A stretch of DNA of 62,412 nt from assembly GCF_004912275.1 (NCBI RefSeq), contig NZ_STGY01000079.1, forward strand, positions 1 through 62,412, written 5' to 3'. The stretch comes from Glycomyces buryatensis. Its GTDB lineage: Bacteria; Actinomycetota; Actinomycetes; Mycobacteriales; Micromonosporaceae. A program made the translations under genes and the position numbers. The notes below the pieces were generated by a model. It saw only the letters and a list, made by a program, of their open reading frames with translations, searched no databases and was not told where the DNA came from. Shown here one piece after another: positions 16,150-24,694 of this stretch (its first letter is position 1; each line of letters begins with the position of its first letter).

Positions 16150-17526
16150 GTGAGATTTCGGTGGTGGCGCGCCTCGGCCCTGGCCCTGACCGCGTGCCTT
16201 GCCCTCGTCTACCTCGCCGGCGTAACCCGCCTGGGCGAGGCCGAAGCCGGACAGGCCACGGCCGTCCCGGTCCTCGCCGGTGACGCGACCCAAGCGGTGT
16301 CCGCGCTCCGGGCGGACGCCCCCATCGCCGCAGCCGACCCCGCCACCGCCCTCGACGCCGCCATCGCCGACCCCGAGCTGGCTACCCAACTCGTCGCCGC
16401 CACACCCGACGCGGCCTCCGGCGAACTGCCCGCCGCGCTGGCCACCCTCCAGGCCGCCGAAGGCGATCTCGACCCCCTCGCGGTCAGCGAATTCTTCACC
16501 GACCTGGGCGAAGAGAACACCCAGTGGCTGTCGGTGCTCTACCCGTCGGTCATCGCCGAGCTGCCCGGCGCCCCCTTCGACGCCCGCGCCGACGCCAACG
16601 AGCTCATCCTCGAAGCCACCGCGATGGCCTCCACCGCCTACGACAGCCCCGAACGGCCCTGGACGACCGATGCCGAGCGTCCCGTCCGCGAAGACCTGGC
16701 GAAAATCCAGGGCTCGGGCCGCGAGTTCCTCTACCTCGACCCGTACAACAATGCCGGCAACGGCTCCTGGATCGAGGTCGTCGGCGACCTCGACACCGCC
16801 TCGGCGGTCACCGTCCTGGTCCCCGGAGGCTCGGCCGAACTCTCCAACGAGAACTTCGACCTCTACTACAACCGGGCCAAGTCGTTCGTGGACGCCGCCG
16901 ACGGCGAGCTCGCCATCGTGGTGTGGGCCGGCGCCTCCTGGCCGGCGGGCTGGATCGAGGAATCGTGGGCGTCCTGGTCCCAGGTCGCCGCCCAATCCCT
17001 GGCCTCCTTCACCGTCGACCTGCGCAACCAGATCGGTGACGTGCCGCTGACGCTGGCCGGGCACTCTTACGGCGGGGCCGTCATCGGCTACGCCGAGACC
17101 TACGAGCTCGAGGCCGACCAGATCATTCACATCGCCTCCGCCGGCATGGGCAACGATGTCTACTCGCCTGAGGACTACACCGAGCCCTGCCGCACCAGGT
17201 ACTCGATCACCGCGACCGGCGACCCCATCAGCTACGTCCAGGGCATGCCGTACGTCCCGCTGCTCGGTCACGGCGCCGACCCCGACGACTTCCCCGGCAA
17301 TATCAACTTGACCACCGGCTATCTCACCGACGACCCTGAGGCGCTGGACGACGAGGGCGTCAGCCTCGCCGCGCAGGGCATCCTCGGCAAGGAGATCGAA
17401 GGCGTGCACTCGCACTCTGAGGTGTTCTTCCCCGGCGGCGACTCGTGGAACAACATCCTCGACGTCATGCTCTGGCAGGAACCGACCGTCGCCGACGAGC
17501 AGCCCGCCGCGATCGAAGGCTGCTGA
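16150..17526 (+). CDS. Secreted DUF1023-type alpha/beta hydrolase
   Basis: 458 residues. The first 32 form an export signal (basic MRFRWWR, then a hydrophobic core ending near LAGVTRLGEAEA). A helical N-terminal region full of Ala, Asp and Glu follows (35-170). The hydrolase core carries VTVLVPGG and the nucleophile elbow GHSYGG, as in the DUF1023 group of alpha/beta hydrolases found mainly in actinobacteria. Later DPISYVQGMPYVPLLGHGADPDDF and GVHSHSEVFF probably supply the Asp and His. It is likely secreted or attached outside; substrate unknown. Confidence 0.85.
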   Translation: MRFRWWRASALALTACLALVYLAGVTRLGEAEAGQATAVPVLAGDATQAVSALRADAPIAAADPATALDAAIADPELATQLVAATPDAASGELPAALATLQAAEGDLDPLAVSEFFTDLGEENTQWLSVLYPSVIAELPGAPFDARADANELILEATAMASTAYDSPERPWTTDAERPVREDLAKIQGSGREFLYLDPYNNAGNGSWIEVVGDLDTASAVTVLVPGGSAELSNENFDLYYNRAKSFVDAADGELAIVVWAGASWPAGWIEESWASWSQVAAQSLASFTVDLRNQIGDVPLTLAGHSYGGAVIGYAETYELEADQIIHIASAGMGNDVYSPEDYTEPCRTRYSITATGDPISYVQGMPYVPLLGHGADPDDFPGNINLTTGYLTDDPEALDDEGVSLAAQGILGKEIEGVHSHSEVFFPGGDSWNNILDVMLWQEPTVADEQPAAIEGC

Positions 17527-17544
17527 CCCCCACTCGCACGGCGA

Positions 17545-17570
17545 AGGGGCGGACCGACCGGCCCGCCCCT
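17545..17570. terminator. Stem-loop between convergent genes
   Basis: An 8-bp GC-rich stem (AGGGGCGG / CCGCCCCT) lies between the hydrolase stop and the convergent lipB stop. Confidence 0.6.
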
Positions 17571-17583
17571 GCCGAAATCCCCG

Positions 17584-18240
17584 CTAGTCCTGCTCGAGCA
17601 GCAGCGGCAGGTGCTTCTCCACCACCGGCATCGCCTCGGCGACGGTGACCTCGCGGCCCAATTCCTGCGACAGGCTCGTGACGTCGGCGTCGGTGATCGC
17701 GCAAGGCGAGATCCGATCCCAGGCGGTCATGTCCGGATTGCAGTTCAGCGCGAATCCGTGCATTGTCGTCGCCCACCGCACCCGCACCCCGATCGCGCAG
17801 ATCTTGCGCTCGGGACCCTTGTCGTCGGCGGGGAGCCACACGCCGGTCCGGTCCCGTAGCCGCCCGCGAGCCGAGGTCACGCCGAACTCGTGGCACACCG
17901 CCGTGATCATGTCCTCGACGCGGCGCACGTAGCCGACCACGTCGACCTTGTTGCGCATCTTCATGATCGGATAGCCCACCAGCTGTCCCGGGCCGTGCCA
18001 GGTGATCTGGCCGCCCCGGTCGACCGTGACCACCGGAGTGCCGTCCTGCGGCAGCGCCCACGCCTCGGTGCGCTTGCCCGCCGTGTACACGCTCGGATGC
18101 TCCAGCAGCACGACCGTGTCGCCGACCTCGTCATCGATGCGCCGCTGCTGCAACGCCTTCTGATAGTCCCAAGCCTGCTGGTACTCGACCAGTCCCGGCT
18201 TCTCGACCGTGATCCCCACGGTGTCGGATGACGCGCTCAT
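17584..18240 (-). CDS. lipB: Octanoyl-[ACP]:protein N-octanoyltransferase
   Basis: 218 residues. LipB moves the octanoyl group from acyl carrier protein to lipoyl-domain lysines, the first step of lipoate assembly in the cytoplasm; LipA then inserts sulfur. The family signature is clear: [17 protein letters not shown], the invariant lysine in KICAIGVRV, and the acyl-accepting Cys in ISPCAI. I chose ATG 18240 because TAGTGT lies 7 nt upstream, giving a leaderless start, and the N-terminus then fits the family; a TTG at 18276 is less likely. lipA lies 38 kb away in the same window and is not in the same operon. Confidence 0.95.
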   Translation of the reverse strand: MSASSDTVGITVEKPGLVEYQQAWDYQKALQQRRIDDEVGDTVVLLEHPSVYTAGKRTEAWALPQDGTPVVTVDRGGQITWHGPGQLVGYPIMKMRNKVDVVGYVRRVEDMITAVCHEFGVTSARGRLRDRTGVWLPADDKGPERKICAIGVRVRWATTMHGFALNCNPDMTAWDRISPCAITDADVTSLSQELGREVTVAEAMPVVEKHLPLLLEQD

Positions 18241-18247
18241 GACCTCG

Positions 18248-18253
18248 ACACTA
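18248..18253 (-). promoter_or_regulatory. Leaderless -10 hexamer TAGTGT for lipB
   Basis: On the minus strand TAGTGT ends 7 nt before ATG 18240, matching the leaderless pattern seen elsewhere in the window. Confidence 0.6.
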
Positions 18254-18472
18254 ATCCGCTCCGGGCCGGTGTACAACGGCTGCCGTGCAACTCACCTGTG
18301 TCCGATTCGAGTCGGACGAGCGACGAAGATAACGGTTCGGCGACTTTGCGGCCTCATCACAGCGTGTATGACGGTCAGTGTGGATCAAGCACCGTAAAGT
18401 GCTTTCCAACCCTTGTACCGATTGTGCCCGCTGCCCTGCGGGGCTTGCACGTTTGAATGAACGGAGAACGAG

Positions 18473-19462
18473 ATGCTGAGAAAAGCCGCGCGCTTCATCG
18501 CACCACTCGCGATAGGAGCACTGCTGGTCACCGCAGGCTGCAATGCCGGGTCGGAGGATACCTCCGGGGACAACGGTGAAATCGGTGAGCTCTCTGCCAT
18601 GACCATGGGCACCGGTTCGGTCGGCGGCACCTATTACCCGCTCGGCGGCGCCATCGCCCAAATGTGGAATAACAACATCGAAGGCCTGACGGTATCGACC
18701 ATCGCCACGGGCGCCTCGGTCGAGAACCTGACGCAGATGGCCGCCGGCGACATCCAGCTCGCGATGTCGGTCAACGGCACCGCCACCCAGGCCGTCAACG
18801 GCCAAGGCGACTTCGAGGAGACCGGCGCCCTGGAGGGTGTCACCTTCCTCGGCAACATCTACCCCGAGGTCATGCAGATCGTCGCCACCGACGACTCCGG
18901 CATCGAGACCGTGGCCGACCTGGACGGCAAGCGCGTCGCCATCGGTCCCGACGGCTCGGCCACTCAGGGGCTGACCATGGCGATCCTCGAGGCCGCCGGC
19001 GTCGAGCCCGCCGAGACCTTCCCCGACGGCTTCGGCGACGCCGCCTCGAAGCTGCGCGACGGCCAGGTCGATGCGGCCTTCGGCATCCTCGCGGTGCCGG
19101 ATTCCTCGATCTCCGAGGTCGCCCAGAACGCCGACGTGCACTTGGTGACCATCGACGACGAGATCCGCCAGACCCTGGCGGCCGACGACCCGACGCTCGG
19201 TGACATGGAGATCCCGGCCGGTTCCTACGAGGGCATCGAAGAGGGCGCCACCACCGTCACCTCCTGGGCGGCGCTGTACGCTCCGGCCGGTCTCGACGAG
19301 GACCAGGTCTACGACTTGGTGAAGTTCATGTACGAGAACACCGACGAGGTCGACAACGCGGTGGCCTCGCAGATCTCGATCGAAACCGCCATCGACGGTC
19401 TGGTCGACGTCGAGTACCACCCGGGTGCCCAGAAGTACTACGAGGAGCAGGGCCTCCTGTAA
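18473..19462 (+). CDS. TAXI-type TRAP transporter solute-binding lipoprotein
   Basis: 329 residues. A lipoprotein signal ends in the lipobox LVTAGC (Cys23), so the protein is anchored outside the membrane. The rest is a TAXI-family binding protein: GTGSVGGTYYPLGGAIA, ATGASVENLTQMAAGDIQLAM, and LDGKRVAIGPDGSATQGL. Such proteins feed carboxylates or amino acids to a fused TRAP permease, encoded next. GGAGAACGAG before the ATG is a good ribosome site. The ligand cannot be predicted; glutamate-like compounds are known for some TAXI proteins. Confidence 0.95.
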   Translation: MLRKAARFIAPLAIGALLVTAGCNAGSEDTSGDNGEIGELSAMTMGTGSVGGTYYPLGGAIAQMWNNNIEGLTVSTIATGASVENLTQMAAGDIQLAMSVNGTATQAVNGQGDFEETGALEGVTFLGNIYPEVMQIVATDDSGIETVADLDGKRVAIGPDGSATQGLTMAILEAAGVEPAETFPDGFGDAASKLRDGQVDAAFGILAVPDSSISEVAQNADVHLVTIDDEIRQTLAADDPTLGDMEIPAGSYEGIEEGATTVTSWAALYAPAGLDEDQVYDLVKFMYENTDEVDNAVASQISIETAIDGLVDVEYHPGAQKYYEEQGLL

Positions 19463-19497
19463 GCCGGATCCCGCCCCGTGGGATTCTGAATCCGCAC

Positions 19498-19530
19498 AGC
19501 GGCGAGTCGGCCACGCGCCGGCTCGCCGCT
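19498..19530 (+). terminator. Intercistronic hairpin, SBP to permease
   Basis: A 13-bp stem (AGCGGCGAGTCGG / CCGGCTCGCCGCT, one G-U) with a 7-nt loop lies between binding-protein and permease genes. It has no T tract, so partial termination or 3-prime mRNA protection fits best. Confidence 0.6.
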
Positions 19531-19596
19531 CGTGCAGTCCCGTACCGCTGTCACCGATTACCCCCAAGGTAGACACTCGAAAGGCATAAGACGAAG

Positions 19597-21885
19597 ATGA
19601 GCGACGAGACCGGCGGCAAGACAACAGCCGTCGCTTACGACGCCGAAGAGGCGGCCAAGGACATCAAGGAGATGACCGAGGCCGAACCCGTCACGGTCGT
19701 CGGCCCACTCCGCACCGAACTGCATCCCTTCTGGAAGTGGCTGGTCTGGTCCCTCGGCGTGGGGATGAGCTGCTTCCACCTGTGGACCGCTTGGCAGGGC
19801 ACCCTGCCGACCATCGAGCAGGGAGCCATCCACCTCGCCTTCGGCTTGGCACTGATCTTCCTGGTCTACCGCCCGACTCGCAATGTCGAGAAGGAGAAGC
19901 GCCGCGGCCTGTACTGGACCGTCGGCGGCATCGCCGTCGCCGCGTACCTCTACTACGCGACCGGCATGGAGATGACCATCCTGCTGCCGAGCGTGGCGGT
20001 GCTGGTCCTGGTTCAGATCACCCGGTACCTGCCGTTCAATGTCGGTGGCATGCCGGTGGCCGACGTGCTCCTGGCCGCGGGCGGCGCGTGGGCGGCCCTG
20101 TGGGCCTTCCAGAACGCCGCCGACTTCTCGCGCTACATCATCCAGGGATTCCCCGCGAGCGGCTACGCCGCCGCCACGATCGGCACCCTGCTGGTACTGG
20201 TGGCCGCCACCCGCGCGGTGGGCCTGGCGATCACCATTGTGTGCACCGCCATGCTCGCGTACGCCCTGTTCGGGCGGGACATGCCCGGATTCCTGCTCCA
20301 CTCGGGCAAGAACCCCGACCAGATCCTCGACTACTCCTTCCTGGGCTCCGAGGGCATCTTCGGCATCCCCTTGCAGGTGTCCTCGACGTTCGTGTTCCTC
20401 TACATGGTCTTCGCGGCGCTGCTCCAGCGCACCGGCATGGAGCGGTTCTTCACCAACCTCGCCCTCGGCATCGCGGGCGGGCGCGTCGGCGGTACCGCCA
20501 AGGTCGGCGTCATCACCTCGGTCTTCTCCGGAACCATCACCGGCTCCTCGGTCGCCAATACGGTCTCCAACGGTGCCTTCACCATTCCGATGATGAAGAA
20601 GGCCGGCTACAACAAGGAGTTCGCCGGGGCCGTCGAGGCGGCCTCGTCCACCGGCGGGCAGATCATGCCGCCGGTCATGGGCTCGGCTGCGTTCATCATG
20701 CTGGCGATGGTCGGCCAGGGCGTCACGTACGCGGACATCATGCTGGTGGCGATCGTGCCGGCGGTACTGTTCTTCGTCGCCCAGTACATCGTCGTCCACT
20801 TCGTCTCGCGGCGCGAGGGCATCCTGGGCCTGCCCAAGGACAAGCTGCCAAAGCTCATTCCGCTGCTGGTCAGCAAGGGCTACCTGATTCTGCCCCTGAT
20901 CCTGATCTTCGTGATCCTCTCGCTCGGCTTCACCCCGATGCGGGCGGCCTTCCTCGCCATCCTCGCCACCGTCGGTCTCAACATTGTGGTCCAACTGCTG
21001 ATCTTGGCCTTCAAGGGTGTCCAGGGCTGGAAGTCGTACGAGGAGAAGCTCACCCCGATGGGCCTGCTCAACGGCCTCGCCGACGCCGCGAAGATGGCGC
21101 TGCCGATCGTGGCCGCCACGGCTGCGGCCGGTCTGATCTCGGGGACGATCAACACCACCGCGCTGGGGCTGAAGATCGGCGACGGCCTGATCGACCTCGG
21201 CGCGACGCTCTCGCAGTACGTTCCGATCCCGGACTCCCAGTTGTACCTGGTCATGTTCTTCACCATGATCGCCTGCCTCATTCTCGGCATGGGCCTGCCG
21301 ACCACCGCGAACTACGTGGTCATGGCCGTGGTCGCGGTCCCGGCGTTGCTGCCGCTGGTCGAGACCCGATACGCCGAGTGGGGTCTGGAGCCCTTCCAGC
21401 TCGCGCTGATCGTCCACATGTTCGTGTTCTACTTCGGCGTCATGGCCGACATCACTCCGCCGGTCTGCCTGGCATCCTTCGCGGCCGCGGGCATCTCGGG
21501 CGGCAGTCCGGTCAAGACGGGCGTCCAGTCGATGCGGATCGCGATCTCCGGCTTCATCGTGCCGTTCGCGTTCGTGATCGCGCCGGGGGTGATGTTGCTG
21601 GGCGACAGCTGGGTCACGACTACGACTGCGGTCATCAGCGCCGTGATCGGCGTCTGCTTCCTAGGCGTTGCGGTCGCAGGGTACATGAGCGTCCCACTCA
21701 AGTGGTGGGAGCGGATTCTGATGATCCTGGCCGCGCTCATGCTCCTCTACGGCGGAATCACGGTGAGCCTCATCGGCCTGGCCGTGGCCGTGGCCGCGTT
21801 CCTGATCCAATACCGGCGGCGCGACGGCGGCGACGCGGACGCGGCTCCGACGGACCGACCGGAGCCGGCGGTCACCGCCGAGTAG
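19597..21885 (+). CDS. TRAP transporter fused permease (DctQM type)
   Basis: 762 residues with about 18 hydrophobic helices. The N-terminal quarter (helices 1-4 after a 50-residue cytoplasmic start) corresponds to the small DctQ-like part, and the rest to the large DctM-like part: SGTITGSSVANTVSNGAFTIPMMKK, SSTGGQIMPPVMGSAAFIM, and the repeat-related LGMGLPTTANYV and DITPPVCLASFAAAGISGGSP. This fused form is normal for TAXI-type systems. It uses an ion gradient for uptake with the preceding binding protein. The spacing of 134 bp contains a strong hairpin, so the two genes likely share an operon with more binding protein made than permease. Confidence 0.95.
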   Translation: MSDETGGKTTAVAYDAEEAAKDIKEMTEAEPVTVVGPLRTELHPFWKWLVWSLGVGMSCFHLWTAWQGTLPTIEQGAIHLAFGLALIFLVYRPTRNVEKEKRRGLYWTVGGIAVAAYLYYATGMEMTILLPSVAVLVLVQITRYLPFNVGGMPVADVLLAAGGAWAALWAFQNAADFSRYIIQGFPASGYAAATIGTLLVLVAATRAVGLAITIVCTAMLAYALFGRDMPGFLLHSGKNPDQILDYSFLGSEGIFGIPLQVSSTFVFLYMVFAALLQRTGMERFFTNLALGIAGGRVGGTAKVGVITSVFSGTITGSSVANTVSNGAFTIPMMKKAGYNKEFAGAVEAASSTGGQIMPPVMGSAAFIMLAMVGQGVTYADIMLVAIVPAVLFFVAQYIVVHFVSRREGILGLPKDKLPKLIPLLVSKGYLILPLILIFVILSLGFTPMRAAFLAILATVGLNIVVQLLILAFKGVQGWKSYEEKLTPMGLLNGLADAAKMALPIVAATAAAGLISGTINTTALGLKIGDGLIDLGATLSQYVPIPDSQLYLVMFFTMIACLILGMGLPTTANYVVMAVVAVPALLPLVETRYAEWGLEPFQLALIVHMFVFYFGVMADITPPVCLASFAAAGISGGSPVKTGVQSMRIAISGFIVPFAFVIAPGVMLLGDSWVTTTTAVISAVIGVCFLGVAVAGYMSVPLKWWERILMILAALMLLYGGITVSLIGLAVAVAAFLIQYRRRDGGDADAAPTDRPEPAVTAE

Positions 21886-21900
21886 CACTTCCGCACTACT

Positions 21901-21937
21901 AAGGGCCCTATTGCAACACGGTTGCGATGGGGCCCTT
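21901..21937 (+). terminator. Stem-loop terminator after TRAP operon
   Basis: Two 17-nt arms (AAGGGCCCTATTGCAAC and its near complement) with loop ACG; two positions form wobble or mismatch. It starts 15 bp after the permease stop. Confidence 0.75.
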
Positions 21938-21970
21938 GCTGTATGAGAGACGGTCACTTTCCGCTGCTGC

Positions 21971-22005
21971 TAACCTCAATTGAAATCAACAACCATTTTC
22001 AATTG
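21971..22005 (+). promoter_or_regulatory. -10 box and 9-bp inverted-repeat operator
   Basis: CAATTGAAA (21977-21985) and TTTCAATTG (21997-22005) are perfect inverted 9-bp arms, 11 bp apart, AT-rich in a GC-rich setting. A TAACCT -10 (21971-21976) abuts them, so a bound protein would cover the transcription start of the CooC-like gene. The half-sites look somewhat like Fur/Zur-family sites, but the spacing is too long for the usual Zur box. Confidence 0.6.
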
Positions 22006-22021
22006 GTGGGGGAACACCGCT

Positions 22022-22990
22022 ATGAAACTCGCCTTCGTCGGCAAGGGCGGTTCGGGCAAGACCACGATGGCGTCGCTGTTCGCGCGCCGCGCGGCCTCGC
22101 TCGGTCACGACGTCATGGCCATCGACGCAGATATCAACCAGCACCTCGCCGCGGCTCTCGGGCGCGACGCCGAGGCCGCCGCGATGGGCCCGGTCCTCGG
22201 GGAGCGCCTGGCCGACATCAAAGACTTCCTGCGCGGGGACAACCCGCTCATTCGGTCGCCGGAGAAGATGCTCAAGACCACACCGCCGGGGCCGGGCTCG
22301 CGCCTGGTGACGGTCGGGGAGTCGAATCCGCTCCTGGACGGGCTGTTCACCGACGCGGACGGCATCCGCTTCGCCGCGACCGGCGGCTTCGTGGACGACG
22401 ACCTCGGGGTGGCCTGCTACCACTCGAAGGTCGGCGCCGTGGAGCTGCTGCTCAACCACATGATCGACGGGACCGACGAGTTCGTCATCGTGGACATGGT
22501 GGCCGGCGCCGAGGCCTTCGCCTCGGGCATGTTCACCCGCTTCGACCACACCTTCCTGGTGTGCGAGCCGACCCTTCGCAGCGTCGGGGTCTACAAGCAG
22601 TACGTCGGCTACGCCGAGGACTACGACGTCAATATCGCCGTGATCGGCAACAAGATCGACGACGAGGACGATGTGGACTTCCTGCGCGAGCACGTCGGCG
22701 ACGCGCTCGCCGGGTGGTGCTCGCGCTCGCGCTACGTCAAGGCGGCCGAGCGGGGCCGGGTCGGCCCGATCGAGGAGCTGGAGGAGTCCAACCTCGCGGT
22801 GCTCGACGCCGCACGTGAGCGGGCGGTCGCCGCCGGCAAGGACTGGGCCAAGTTCACGCGCCAGGCCCACGAGTTCCACCGCAAGGCGGCCGAGTCCTGG
22901 GGCAATGAGCGCGCCGGGGTCGACCTGGCCGAACAGATCGTCCCGGACTTCGTCCTGGGCGAGCACCTGCTCGAACCCCAAGCGGCATAA
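22022..22990 (+). CDS. CooC-like MinD/ParA-family ATPase
   Basis: 322 residues. It starts with the deviant Walker A KGGSGKTT (8-15) preceded by MKLAFVG, as in CooC and related MinD-type ATPases. Later features include IDADINQHLAAALG, FVIVDMVAGAEAFASGMFTRFDHTFLVCEPTLRSVGVYKQY and IGNKIDDEDDVDFL. CooC proteins insert nickel into CO dehydrogenase; no such enzyme or other metalloenzyme gene is adjacent. The proposed start at 22022 has GGTGGGGGA upstream; an ATT-type longer frame from 21980 would run through the operator and is not preferred. It is monocistronic, with an inverted repeat over its promoter. A metal-insertion or protein-maturation job is a guess. Confidence 0.88.
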   Translation: MKLAFVGKGGSGKTTMASLFARRAASLGHDVMAIDADINQHLAAALGRDAEAAAMGPVLGERLADIKDFLRGDNPLIRSPEKMLKTTPPGPGSRLVTVGESNPLLDGLFTDADGIRFAATGGFVDDDLGVACYHSKVGAVELLLNHMIDGTDEFVIVDMVAGAEAFASGMFTRFDHTFLVCEPTLRSVGVYKQYVGYAEDYDVNIAVIGNKIDDEDDVDFLREHVGDALAGWCSRSRYVKAAERGRVGPIEELEESNLAVLDAARERAVAAGKDWAKFTRQAHEFHRKAAESWGNERAGVDLAEQIVPDFVLGEHLLEPQAA

Positions 22991-22994
22991 GCAG

Positions 22995-23030
22995 ACTCGC
23001 GGTACGCGCCCGGCGGCGCGAGCCGCGAGT
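22995..23030 (+). terminator. Two-part GC hairpin after CooC-like gene
   Basis: Perfect outer arms ACTCGCGG / CCGCGAGT enclose perfect inner arms CGCGCC / GGCGCG around loop CGGC. It lies directly after the stop and has no T tract. Confidence 0.6.
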
Positions 23031-23094
23031 TCGAGGCATTGCTTCCGGCGGGTGCGCCCTTCGGAAGCGCTGGTGGAGTCCAGACGGCCCGCGG

Positions 23095-23110
23095 AACTGT
23101 CTAGACAGTT
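23095..23110. promoter_or_regulatory. 16-bp perfect palindrome
   Basis: AACTGTCTAGACAGTT lies about 95 bp before the SCO5389-like start. It could be an operator; no regulator is known to me for it. Confidence 0.45.
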
Positions 23111-23203
23111 TGCACCAGAAACCTGTCTGCGTCGATTATCCGACAGCGGAGTGTCACCGATCCCGAGCACAATGAATTGATTCGAATCGAGAGGAGAATC
23201 CGC

Positions 23204-23614
23204 ATGTCCCTTGACGTCTCAGAGGACCTGCTCGCCAAGGCCGAGGCCGGTCCGGTGAGTGATGCCGAGTTCGTCGGCTGCGTGAAAGACTCGCTTCCCT
23301 TCGCCTGGGAGCTCATCAGCAAGGTCGTCGGCGACCTGAAGAACGGGGTGGTCTCATCGACCGGCTCGACGCAGTTCGCCGACAACATCACGCCGCCGCC
23401 GGACGAGAAGGCGCGCGGTCAGCTGCTGCGCGTCCTGGCGTCGGACTCGATGAGGGGGGCCTTGGAGCGCCACTTCGGCGTGAAGCTGGCCTTCCAGAAC
23501 TGCCACCGGGTCGCCGCCTTCCCGGCGGCGGAGGTCGACTCCGACACGTACCGGAAGTTCATCTCGCCCCGGGGACAGCTGCTCAACCAGTCGCCTGAAC
23601 TGCGCGACTGCTGA
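23204..23614 (+). CDS. SCO5389-family protein
   Basis: 136 residues from ATG 23204 with GAGGAG about 8 nt upstream. It matches the small actinobacterial family named after Streptomyces coelicolor SCO5389: MSLDVSEDLLAKAEAG, DAEFVGCVKDSLPFAWE, NITPPPDEKARGQLLR, ALERHFGVKLAFQNCHRVAAFP and a C-terminal RGQLLNQSPELRDC. It is soluble with three Cys, and no catalytic motif is visible. Conservation is high for a protein without a known role; members are associated with development in Streptomyces only by genomic context. It is followed by a strong terminator, so it is monocistronic. Confidence 0.93.
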   Translation: MSLDVSEDLLAKAEAGPVSDAEFVGCVKDSLPFAWELISKVVGDLKNGVVSSTGSTQFADNITPPPDEKARGQLLRVLASDSMRGALERHFGVKLAFQNCHRVAAFPAAEVDSDTYRKFISPRGQLLNQSPELRDC

Positions 23615-23640
23615 GGTAGCACAGGCAATTCCCACCAAAG

Positions 23641-23672
23641 GGCCGGTGAGGCGGTTTTCCGTCTCACCGGCC
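23641..23672. terminator. Strong stem-loop terminator
   Basis: A 14-bp stem with a TTTT loop (GGCCGGTGAGGCGG / CCGTCTCACCGGCC, one wobble) lies between the SCO5389-like gene and the convergent ribbon-helix-helix gene. Confidence 0.85.
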
Positions 23673-23685
23673 TCTTGCATTCGGA

Positions 23686-23922
23686 TCAGGGGTTGTCCCC
23701 GTAGATGATCCGGGCGACATCGGCATCATGTTCGGCGATCGCCGCGCGGTCATATCGGTACGGCTGGCCCTCCGTCGGGGCGTACCTGGCGAGAGCGGCG
23801 GCGTAGGCGGCCTTCTCGATCGCGAGTTTCGCGAGTTCGGAGACCGGAACGTTCGCGCGCTGCGAGGCATCGTCCAGCCACTGATGGGCCACATCTGAGA
23901 TTCGTACGACAATGGTCTTCAC
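23686..23922 (-). CDS. Small ribbon-helix-helix-like protein, antitoxin-type
   Basis: 78 residues from GTG 23922, with GGTGAG upstream. It starts with a short strand MKTIVVRISD followed by two helices (VAHQWLDDASQRANV and VSELAKLAIEKAAYAAAL), the plan of ribbon-helix-helix DNA-binding antitoxins. A charged tail (YRYDRAAIAEHDADVARIIYGDNP) could be a toxin-binding segment. No toxin gene is next to it: the neighbour upstream on the same strand is a TetR gene and downstream lies a terminator. It is an orphan antitoxin or a small regulator. Confidence 0.6.
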   Translation of the reverse strand: MKTIVVRISDVAHQWLDDASQRANVPVSELAKLAIEKAAYAAALARYAPTEGQPYRYDRAAIAEHDADVARIIYGDNP

Positions 23923-23979
23923 GACATGAATCTCACCATCGTGTGGGCGGAAGCGAAGCCAAGGGCGACGCGTGTCGCC

Positions 23980-24684
23980 CTATTCGGGCTTCCGGGTGAT
24001 CAGGAAGTCCCGCACCAGTTCCTCGCCCTGCCTCACCAAGGGCCGCAAGATCTTCAGACGCGACAGCGCCACCACCCGTGCGGCCAGGGGCGCGGTGCGG
24101 CGGGCGAGCTCCTTCGACTTCTCCTGACCCTCCGACCCGTCGTAGACCCAGTACAGGACCACCACCATCTGGTGCAGCCACAGCATTTCGGGCAGGATCT
24201 CGGCCATGTCCTTGGGAACGCGGGTCTTCGAACCCTCCAGGACCTCCCGGTACAGCGCGATATCGCGCTCGCGGCTCTCGGCGGAGTCCTCCGAGAACGG
24301 GCTGAGCGGACTCGACGGGTCGGCCGCATTCCTGAAGAACTGGCCCGCGAAGTCGTGGTACGGCCCGGCGATCTCCAGCCAGGCCAGCAGCGCGGCCTCG
24401 ATGCGTTCGGCCAGGGTCTCCTTGCCCTCCAGCACCGTCGGTGCCAGTTCGGCGTGCTGCAGGGTGGCCTGTTCGTAGAAGCCCTGGATCAGGTGCTCCT
24501 TGGACTTGAAGTAGTAGTAGGCGTTGCCCACGGAGACACCGGCTTCGGCGGCGATGGCCCGCATGGTCGTGCCGTCGTACCCGCGCTCGGCGAACAGTTC
24601 GAGGGCGACATCGATGATGCGTTGACGGGTCCGCTCGCCCTTGGTGAGGCGAGAGGACCCGTCGTCCGAAGCAGCAGAGCTCAC
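23980..24684 (-). CDS. TetR-family transcriptional regulator
   Basis: 234 residues from GTG 24684. The N-terminal helix-turn-helix is classical: RTRQRIIDVALELFAERGYDGTTMRAIAAEAGVSVGNAYYYFKSKEHLIQGFYEQ. The rest is a helical ligand domain with an aromatic-rich stretch (MLWLHQMVVVLYWVYDGSEGQEKS). It lies 10 bp after a membrane-protein gene and is probably co-transcribed with it. Two identical palindromes in front of that gene are the likely binding sites, so it would repress its own operon. Effector unknown. Confidence 0.95.
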   Translation of the reverse strand: MSSAASDDGSSRLTKGERTRQRIIDVALELFAERGYDGTTMRAIAAEAGVSVGNAYYYFKSKEHLIQGFYEQATLQHAELAPTVLEGKETLAERIEAALLAWLEIAGPYHDFAGQFFRNAADPSSPLSPFSEDSAESRERDIALYREVLEGSKTRVPKDMAEILPEMLWLHQMVVVLYWVYDGSEGQEKSKELARRTAPLAARVVALSRLKILRPLVRQGEELVRDFLITRKPE

Positions 24685-24694
24685 GCGGCCAAGC

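Noticed and set aside
21977..22005. Zur box before the CooC-like gene
   Set aside because: The half-sites look similar, but the 11-bp spacer is longer than the usual Zur arrangement, so I report it only as an unidentified inverted repeat.
23686..23922. Complete toxin-antitoxin pair
   Set aside because: The ribbon-helix-helix gene has no toxin-like gene within operon distance on either side.
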